DNA of 37,937 nucleotides from Chara braunii (taxonomy: Eukaryota > Streptophyta > Charophyceae > Charales > Characeae). Positions 31,560 to 37,937 of this stretch are shown here, in pieces. Under the pieces are notes generated by a model. The model was not told the DNA's origin. It made no database searches and was given only the letters and a program-made list of their open reading frames with translations. The position numbers were made by a program, and so were the translations under genes. Numbering within the stretch: the first letter of the stretch is position 1; the number at the start of each line of letters is the position of its first letter. The DNA is taken from contig BFEA01000371.1 in the NCBI GenBank assembly GCA_003427395.1, positions 1,522,968 through 1,560,904 on the forward strand. The letters run 5' to 3'.

Positions 31560-31598
<39 letters not shown>

Positions 31599-31616
31599 CC
31601 AATCAATCAATCAATT
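31560..31616. repeat. (AATC)n tetranucleotide repeat
   Basis: About 14 AATC units with one interruption (AACC at 31597-31600). Frames through it encode NQSI-type repeats and are not genes. Confidence 0.95.
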
Positions 31617-31639
31617 GAAACAGACAATCAATCAATGAT

Positions 31640-32579
31640 TTTTTTTTTTTCTATTTTTTAAATTATCTAAGGCACTCAAGAAAAACACCCCCCCCCAAAA
31701 AAAAAGAAATTCTTATGTTTTTTTTGTGCAGTCCTTTAGAGGACGTGGTGCGCAGGCCATGCGCGCCGGCCGATTTCCCGCGCGCGCCCCCGCTAGGCCG
31801 TGGCGCGGGCCCACGGCTGGCCTCCTCGGCCGCCGCCGAGGCCGCAGGATCCGCGGCCGACGGTGCCACGTAGCATTGCGCCAACCGCCATATCTCCCCG
31901 GGCCTTGAGTCCGCTGGACGCGCCAAGTCTACCGCCTGCTCCTATTGCTACCGCTACCGGCGATAGCGCAGCGGAGTGTTGTGTTAGCGCAAAATTAGCG
32001 CTGCCAGAGGACTCGCGGCCTCCTCCGATCCATCATGTGTTTCAAAAGGCTGCTTGACACACACACACAAAAAAAAAAAAAAAAGGCTGCTTGACACGGA
32101 TTCACTTTTGGAAATCTCTTTTTCTTTTTTTTTGTCAACTCAAGGTTCCTTACTCTCCTCAATTGGTCAGGTTCAAATTATCACCCAAACGAAGAGAGTT
32201 CAAGAAAAGCAACAAACTTCCGGAACAATGGGAACTGAAACCCAACAACAAATCCTAAAAACTGTTGATAGCCAAAGGAGCAACAACTAACGGATCCCAA
32301 GATCGAACTTCAGAGAACTTATATAGCAACGCAAGTACCTAGAAAACAAACCGCTGAACCTATAGCTACAAAGGTCAAAAGAACCCAACCAGCACACTCT
32401 CGTCAATACCTGCACAACCAACGGACAATCTGCAAAGGTTCAGAGCTTAGACCCCCAACACCAAACCTGAAAAGGACTCCCTATTACGGCGTGGAATGAG
32501 GATTCGCTCTCGACTTGACCTAAAAAAAGAAGAACCCAAAACCGAAATCTCTTTTTGGTTTTTTGAAAATCTCTTTTTC
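31640..32579. other. CpG-rich stretch then A/T-rich stretch, no gene recognised
   Basis: 31730-32000 is very CpG-rich with open frames in several phases and no domain. 32050-32580 is A-rich on plus. The phrase GGCTGCTTGACAC appears twice around an A tract (32049 and 32084), a small duplication. Confidence 0.4.
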
Positions 32580-34157
32580 GGGCCTCCCACAGTGCAGCCA
32601 CACCACTCTTGAAAGGGGGAAATTGTCAAGAGCTGTCAGATGTTCTCAAGAGTTGGGTTTTCAAGAGTTTTCCGCCCCTCACCACACAGCACTCTCGAAA
32701 GGGTGATGGTGTGGGACAGAGGATGAAAAACGACAGTCATGCAGCTTTGTTTTTTCTAATGGCGTCAGGATAACGGCCCTACAACTCTTGAAAATGGATA
32801 GTCCCTCAAGGGTTCAGCCAAGGACGCTTGAAAATGTACGAGTTGGGGCCTCGCTGCACTAGGCTAGACACATGAAAAATTTCAAGAGTACGTCTAGCGC
32901 TGCCAGACTCCTGGATTGGCATCAAGTGCTGTCGTCGCTGCACTTACTCCGGACTCTCGACTCTCGTGGGCATTCTCGACTGTCCACCAGACACTACACG
33001 ACAGGGCAGCGACGATTTGTCCTCCGAGACTGGATGCCAACTCTCAAATTTGCAAACCGCACGAAGGGACCGGTCGGCCTCGTTTGAAAAAAAAAACCCT
33101 GCAGGCGGGAACTGTGGGAACTTCAAGAGCTCTTCCGATGGGCCGTTTCTGACACCTCTTGAAGGGCCGGACCAAAAGCACTTTCCACAGCTAGTGCAGC
33201 GATGAGTCACTCTCGACGTTTTCGAGAGTGAATCTGACAGCTCTTGAATGGAATTTCAGGACGCGGCATCAAGAGTTAGTGCAGCCGTGATGAACTCTTG
33301 ATTTCTCAAGATTCAAGAGTAGTGCAGCGAGGCCCTTGCAGGCTTGGGTTTCCAATCTTTCAAGAGCTGCTCTTGAAAGGGTTTCAAGAGCCACTCTGAC
33401 AGCTCTTGACTAGCAACTCCTGGGGCCTGGACCCACTAGCGAAGTATTCTACGACATGTGACACAGTTTTATGTTTTTTTGGAAAATACAAAGTGATTTT
33501 TTATTTGCATGAATGGATCGTTTTCTGATTTGAAATGAATTGAAATAGCACCTAAAACTATGAAGAACAGCTGTGCACCCGAATTCATGGGTTGGTACGA
33601 TCTCCTTCACGTAAGTCTTCAAAAGTCTTCATAGTGATGTACTGTGGCAATAAAATGTGTCCACGAACACATTCAGGAGGATGAACAAGTAACGGGTATG
33701 GGGATACATTCCTCGCGATGTATCTCATGATGCCTTTAGCAGGCCATCCGGCAGACGCGGAAGCGTTCCTGTCAGATGCACCACAATATTCGGATTTCAC
33801 ATTTCAAGTTCTATATCTCAGAGCCGAAAAAAAAGAAAACGAAATCTGGAAATCAACCCCCCCCCTTTAAAGCCCATAAAATCCTGACTTCCCGCCCACG
33901 CAAAGCCACGAGCTATCATGTCCCAGTTAGTCCAACCTCTTTTTTTTTTTTTGGATGCATCTCATTGGACGGGAGGTGGGCATCTTTACAGTCCCCGCTC
34001 GGAAACTACCAGGCCGTCGAGATCCGATCGATTCGACGGCCGTACTGAGTCACTCGATGCCACACGTGATCGAAATCCTGAACGGCGTGGTAGAATACCT
34101 TGCTAGTGGGTCCAGGCCTGAGAAAGAGTTTTCAAGAGTGGTGTGGCGAGGCCCCAA
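32580..34157. repeat. TCAAGAG/CTCTTGA-rich inverted-repeat region
   Basis: Sixteen exact copies of the 7-mer TCAAGAG or its complement occur, fifteen of them in 32606-33409 and one at 34132. The outer ends resemble each other in inverse: GGGCCTC (32580) with CCACACCACTCTTGAAA (32598 onward), against TTTTCAAGAGTGGTGTGGCGA followed by GGCCC (34130-34154). This looks like a non-autonomous element with subterminal repeats and at least one nested relative. No transposase is present. 33420-34130 in its right half holds nothing else recognisable. Confidence 0.6.
32846..33335. mobile_element. 490-bp MITE with perfect 16-bp TIRs and TTG target duplication
   Basis: GGGCCTCGCTGCACTA (32846-32861) is exactly inverted at 33320-33335. 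TTG flanks it on both sides (32843-32845 and 33336-33338). A 3-bp duplication and TIRs starting GGGCC fit PIF/Harbinger-type MITEs; CACTA elements also give 3 bp. The interior repeats TAGTGCAGC and TCAAGAG. The element is nested in the larger 32580-34157 region. Confidence 0.75.
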
Positions 34158-34573
34158 GGGAAAGGCCCTATGCCAGTACGGATGCTACCGGGAATTGCTG
34201 AGTCATTGGTGCACGTCAGAGCCGCCCACCACACTCCTGGCAATCATGGGGTGTGTGCCAGATGTGATGATCATGGCGCCCGCCTAACTCCTAGGAATCT
34301 TCTGTGTGTGTCAGATTTCTTTATCAAAGTGAGTGGATCTGCTCAGTGAAGGAGTCGATAAACATGTAGAATGTTGTGGAGTGCGCCGCGCCAGAGTGCC
34401 ATCCCTTTTGTTGAAATACTTAGTCTTTTTTTCCGTTTTAGTCTTGTTTTCCGTTTTTATGCGCCGACTCTCCCCCTTTTGAGTGCTGGACTCAGGAGCT
34501 TACAGTGCAGGCCTTTATTTCCCGTTCCCACCCGCTCAAATTCTAAGGGGGGACGCCGCGAGCGCTACAGTCT

Positions 34574-34580
<7 letters not shown>
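34158..34580. other. upstream region of the Cys-rich gene
   Basis: No separate gene seen. The region presumably contains the promoter of the gene at 34840, but no convincing TATA box could be chosen. Confidence 0.35.
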
Positions 34581-34581
<1 letters not shown>

Positions 34582-34614
<33 letters not shown>

Positions 34615-34615
34615 T

Positions 34616-34647
<32 letters not shown>

Positions 34648-34661
34648 ACGCACACACCCAT
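34582..34661. repeat. (CA)n microsatellite
   Basis: Two CA runs (34583-34613 and 34616-34643) followed by imperfect CACACGC units. It lies in the likely 5' leader of the downstream gene; the frame is open through it as Thr-His repeats, but no ATG precedes it in that frame. Confidence 0.9.
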
Positions 34662-34839
34662 ATGCACACTTGCAGCGTATGCCGTCCCTTTTGTAAAGCT
34701 TGCACACAGAGTCGTTGCTAGCACTCGTTCAGTGGGATCGAGAGCATCATCGCAATTGAGGGGAGGGACGACACTGACAGAAAGAGTAATTCTGTGCCTG
34801 ACGGCCACGTGGGGTCGCGGTTCGTCTTCTGCGCTAAAG

Positions 34840-35628
34840 ATGGGGGCAGCGACATGGCTGTCTCGTGCAGTAGGAGAGAGAAGAAGGAGAAGAGGAAGCT
34901 CAGGAAGGTGGTTGTCCGTTTTCTTTGGTTGCTTGCTCGCGATTGTCCTACTGGCGAACGGGAGTGCGATAGCTCAGGCTGCACGCAGATGCCGTTGTGC
35001 GACGAATGAAGATTGCAACGTTGGCGACGCCTGCGCGCGCGGCGAGTGCTACCCAACACCACCCGGGTCCTCTGAAGCGCCGGCAGCATGCGCTAACGAT
35101 AGACAGTGCAGACGGGATGCAGACGGGGTTGACAGTACCTCGTACAAGTGCTGCGGTAGGAGATGCGTGAAAACGAAATGTTGCAATCACAAGGACTGCA
35201 AAAAAGGTGAGGTCTGTTGCAAGGGGGCGTGCAGTAAGGGCAAGTGCTGCGTCAACGAGGATTGCAAGCGACACAAGCGCAGGCGCGTTTGCAGAAGCAG
35301 GCAGTGCGTTCGCTACCGGACACCAACCTCCTCGGAAGTGCCGCCCCCGTCCTCTGGACAGCCGTCAGAGTCCCAACCCCCACCCTCCTCGCCGCCTATG
35401 TGCACTAACGATAACCAGTGCAGATGGAGCGCACCAATTGATGGTACGTCGTACAGGTGCTGCTATGGGAGTTGTGTGAAAACGAAATGTTGCAATCACA
35501 AGGACTGCAAAGAAGGTGAAGTTTGTTGCAATGGGAAGTGCATTAAGGGCAAGTGCTGCGTCAACGCGGATTGCGCGCGAAACAAATCGTGGCATGTTTG
35601 CAGAAGCTGGCAGTGCGTTCGCCGGTGA
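34840..35628 (+). CDS. secreted Cys-rich protein with two tandem 16-Cys modules
   Basis: An intact 262-codon frame. I chose the ATG at 34840 because it precedes a classic signal peptide: an Arg-rich start, a hydrophobic core at about residues 24-39 (WLSVFFGCLLAIVLLA) and a likely cut after AQA near residue 47. An open frame further upstream has no ATG. Mature layout: a 5-Cys N-terminal unit (51-70), a Cys module (84 to about 159), a Pro/Ser linker (about 160-186) and a second module (188-262). Each module has 16 cysteines, including CC-NHKDC-x5-CC-x3-C, and the DNA period is 312 bases with long identical stretches. The unit C-x4-C-x5-C-x3-C repeats through the protein. It would be exported to the wall or apoplast and be disulfide-rich. 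The family is not recognised; defence or adhesion roles are guesses. Confidence 0.75.
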   Translation: MGAATWLSRAVGERRRRRGSSGRWLSVFFGCLLAIVLLANGSAIAQAARRCRCATNEDCNVGDACARGECYPTPPGSSEAPAACANDRQCRRDADGVDSTSYKCCGRRCVKTKCCNHKDCKKGEVCCKGACSKGKCCVNEDCKRHKRRRVCRSRQCVRYRTPTSSEVPPPSSGQPSESQPPPSSPPMCTNDNQCRWSAPIDGTSYRCCYGSCVKTKCCNHKDCKEGEVCCNGKCIKGKCCVNADCARNKSWHVCRSWQCVRR

Positions 35629-36200
35629 GACATGGAAGAGAGGGTGAGTTGCAACTTGCAAGTACAAGTATTCAATGACATGATCCTGCCTGCCCGGCCC
35701 TGCCGTTGCGATGGACCTGACACTGGTCTCTTTCACGCGTCGCCCTTGCATACACATATCCTTTCCTCTTTTTTTTCTCTCTTTTTTTTTAAACCCTTGG
35801 GTTGAAGGGATGATATCCGGTGCACCTTGGGTAGGAGCACACCCGAATGTCATCCCTGGGTAGAGAGGGTGACTCCTTTGGATTGGTCCGGAGGTGCACC
35901 TGCCACCTGCTGGAAAACGGGCCCAGCGATTGCTACGGACTCCCCCGAACACAGCGCACCCTCATTATAAGATTATATAAATGTATAGAGGCTACAGCGC
36001 ACCCTCATAATAAATGTATAGAGGCTAGCTTTCCGGTCCGATACACTCGAAATGAGGGTGCGTTATGCTTGTTTGGGGGGGGGGGGAGGCGCGAGGGAGG
36101 GGAGCGGGGGGGAAGACGGAAGCGACCTCATTCTGTCCTTGTGCAGCACCAGAACTGACCTTTGGTCTTTAACTTCTCAAACTGACTTCCGGTTACTTCC
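35629..36200. other. 3' flank of the Cys-rich gene with short duplications
   Basis: AATGTATAGAGGCTA is present twice (about 35979 and 36012) with CAGCGCACCCTCAT before each copy, a roughly 40-base duplication. GAGGGTGCG (36053-36061) is its inverted partner. A G run lies at 36076-36087. AATAAA-like signals occur only inside the duplicated unit (36010-36015). Confidence 0.45.
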
Positions 36201-36201
36201 T

Positions 36202-36202
<1 letters not shown>

Positions 36203-36233
<31 letters not shown>
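36203..36233. repeat. (CT)n microsatellite
   Basis: About 30 bases of CT followed by a T run. Confidence 0.9.
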
Positions 36234-36240
<7 letters not shown>

Positions 36241-36646
36241 AGTTTTTCTTTTTTTTAACACAAGACTGTGTCCTGTCACATATCGTTCTTTCAGCCAGGT
36301 TGTTTCGGAATCAGTCAGGAACAAGGAGGTAGGCAGCTGCTCGCCGCCCCCACCCCCCCACCCCGATAGACTGACAGGGGAGGGAGCCATCAATCTCTGA
36401 AAGATCAGAATTCCGGGGACAGGATGCTCTAATCACCCCCGGAGTTGCGGCTTTGCAAAATGATGTTTTTGTTTTAGACAAAAAAAAAAAGGAAGGCAGG
36501 CTGCTCAAAGTAATCTGAGATCATGGCGAAAACGAAAAAAAAGGGAAAACATGGAAGCAATCTGGGCGAGTCTGACATCTTGAGTTCACGTCACACCTGT
36601 CTATTTTTTGGATCGCGTGTGAGCCGCTGTGGTTCACGTCATCTTG

Positions 36647-36648
<2 letters not shown>
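36234..36648. other. non-coding stretch, nothing recognised
   Basis: Contains a C-rich tract (36347-36362) and an A tract (36480-36490). No gene supported. Confidence 0.4.
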
Positions 36649-36677
<29 letters not shown>

Positions 36678-36985
36678 CTTCTTCTTCTTCTCCACCTTCT
36701 CCTCCTCCTCCTCTTCTTCGTTCTTTCCTTCTTCTACGTCTTGCCTTGCTCGGCTCCCGAGCTCATTAGTATCTGGTTATGTCGGTTGATGACGGTTCTG
36801 ATAAGTTCTTCTCTACCAATGGATAGCCTTTTCTTCTTCTTCTTCTTCTTCTTCGTCTTCTTCTTCTTCTTCTTCTTTCTTTCTTTCGTTCTTTCCTTCA
36901 TTCTTTCCTTCATTCTTCTACGTTTCCCTCGACGGTTATGATATGAAGTTCTTCTCTTAGAGTACCAATGGATGTCTTGTCCATG
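36649..36985. repeat. (TTC)n tracts alternating with a duplicated unit
   Basis: TTC/CTT runs at 36649-36725 and 36829-36900. The phrase GACGGTTCTGATAAGTTC with ACCAATGGAT (36789-36823) returns as GACGGTTATGATATG with AAGTTCTTCTC and ACCAATGGAT (36931-36973), giving a unit of about 142 bases in two copies. Poly-Phe/Ser frames here are artefacts. Confidence 0.7.
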
Positions 36986-37183
36986 AAAGTGTGGTGGATA
37001 AGTCCTTTCTTATTGTCCTTTTTTTTTTTTTACACATCCCATCCCGGAGACATACCCCACACTGCTGGGGGTGATGGTGCGCGTAGAATACGATTTTGTC
37101 TAATAGTTTTGTGGCTGCATTTATTCAGACTTGGCTCACGCTGCTATCTTTAATCTGCACTACCTTATGCGCCGTATTCATCA

Positions 37184-37454
37184 GCTGGAACGTAAATTGC
37201 AGTGTGTAGTGGATGAACCTTTTCTTCTTTTTTTTTCCTTTTATTTTTTCCCCCTGTGTTTTTTGCCCCGTAAGCTGGATCGTGGATGTCTGTATCTAGC
37301 AGATGAACCTTTTTTTTTTCGCAAGCTGGAACCATGACGTAGATTGCAGTATCTACCATCTCGTAGATGAACCCTTTCCTCCCCCCCCCAACCCCCCTCC
37401 CTTTTCATTTCCACTTTTTTTTTCTTTTCCGTAAGCTGGAACGTCAATGAACCT
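37184..37454. repeat. four-copy direct repeat AAGCTGGA...GATGAACC with pyrimidine spacers
   Basis: AGCTGGA is followed 20-40 bases later by (G)ATGAACC in four successive units (37183, 37272, 37323 and 37433), with CGT, ATTGCAGT and TAG between them in the better copies. Poly-T/C tracts of variable length separate the units. No reading frame is preserved. Confidence 0.65.
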
Positions 37455-37937
37455 ATCTATTATCATGGCGACACAGAGTTACTGTATTGTCGGGTTGATA
37501 GACTATCTATGGGCCTTCCAAGGTCTACACATGGCTGCTTAATCAAGGTTGCTCTTTTTGGTCCTTACAAGCACCTTTGGCTTTCACACAAGCCTGCTCA
37601 GTTAATCCCCTGATTCTGAAGGGCAATCAATGCTGGCAGGTCCCACAGCCACGCACGGTCATCGGTTGCAGCATTATCCAAAAAATTCTCCTCTTTGTGA
37701 CATGGGACGCTGGACCCGGTTTCCAGCAGGTGACGCTCCCCACCAATAGATGGAGCCTCTCCTCCAGTGCTAGTGCTGACTGCTCTTATCAGCAGCACCA
37801 GCAACGGAAGGGGTTTGTTTTAAGGGAAAAAAAAAAAAAAAAAAAAAGATCGACTATCTATGGTCTCGTGCCTTGATCTAAATATATGCGTATCGTTAAG
37901 CCTTTAGTGGCAGTGGTTAAGGGCAGGGCCAGGCTTT
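37455..37937. other. right edge of window, no gene recognised
   Basis: GACTATCTATGG occurs twice (37501 and 37852). A poly-A tract lies at 37829-37847. The 99-codon plus frame at 37577-37876 has no recognisable domain and runs through the poly-A. Confidence 0.4.

Noticed and set aside
31726-32057. Open frames in the CpG-rich segment
   Set aside because: Several phases are open simultaneously because of GC bias; no domain was found.
34483-34839. N-terminal extension of the Cys-rich gene through the CA repeat
   Set aside because: The upstream frame begins with GTG, not ATG, and runs through a microsatellite; a signal peptide starts properly at 34840.
8506-37922. Shared 15-mer TGGCAGTGGTTAAGG near 8510 and 37910
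   Set aside because: One match of this length is near chance expectation for a 38-kb window and the flanks do not align.

Overview
The window reads as repeat-rich nuclear DNA of a green plant or streptophyte alga. A charophyte such as Chara is my best guess, but this is inference. The support is a fragment of a plant-type mitochondrial nad1 gene, a plant-type L1/DUF4283 LINE, a BED-finger hAT transposase, many microsatellites, and two N gaps (10301-10549 and 27053-27102). There are no prokaryotic operons. Most of the sequence is dead mobile elements and simple repeats.

Layout. 1-1440 is a GGA/GGTCCCGACGA minisatellite, with a good minus-strand splice donor at its right edge. 1900-3700 is AT-rich, with TCCGGA and GTTCGG clusters and a (GA)n tract. 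3981-9482 is a decayed hAT transposase gene with a very long acidic, low-complexity tail; a mitochondrial nad1 fragment (8519-8842) has landed inside the tail. Next comes a 250-bp palindrome (10011-10262), the first gap, and an array of six hairpins that share a loop but have different, still complementary stems (10915-11286). 11.3-17.5 kb holds TG and AGTAG simple repeats, a tRNA-derived SINE-like piece (15691-15753), a 616-bp MITE with 56-bp terminal inverted repeats (15783-16398) and a smaller inverted-repeat element (16585-16816). 17.5-21.4 kb has few clear features: two diverged copies of a purine-rich repeat and a small Cys-rich reading frame. 21426-25813 is a LINE with a CCHC ORF1 overlapping an endonuclease/RT ORF2; it is broken by stops and cut off inside the RT.

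26.4 kb has a TATA box and pyrimidine patch ahead of an ATG. On the minus strand, 31104 down to about 27275 looks like a degenerate, intron-containing multi-pass membrane protein gene. It has a TATA box, a GT-AG intron and an NPS motif in an aquaporin/MIP-like context, and a 347-bp palindromic MITE sits inside it. 31.4-34.2 kb carries TG and AATC microsatellites and a cluster of 16 TCAAGAG/CTCTTGA motifs that includes a MITE with perfect 16-bp inverted repeats and a 3-bp target duplication. The best intact gene is 34840-35628, a secreted Cys-rich protein with two tandem 16-cysteine modules. The right end holds pyrimidine-rich simple repeats and two families of short direct repeats.

No pathway links the genes. 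The window records nested insertions (mitochondrial DNA into a hAT tail, a MITE into a membrane-protein gene) around one probably functional secreted-protein gene.
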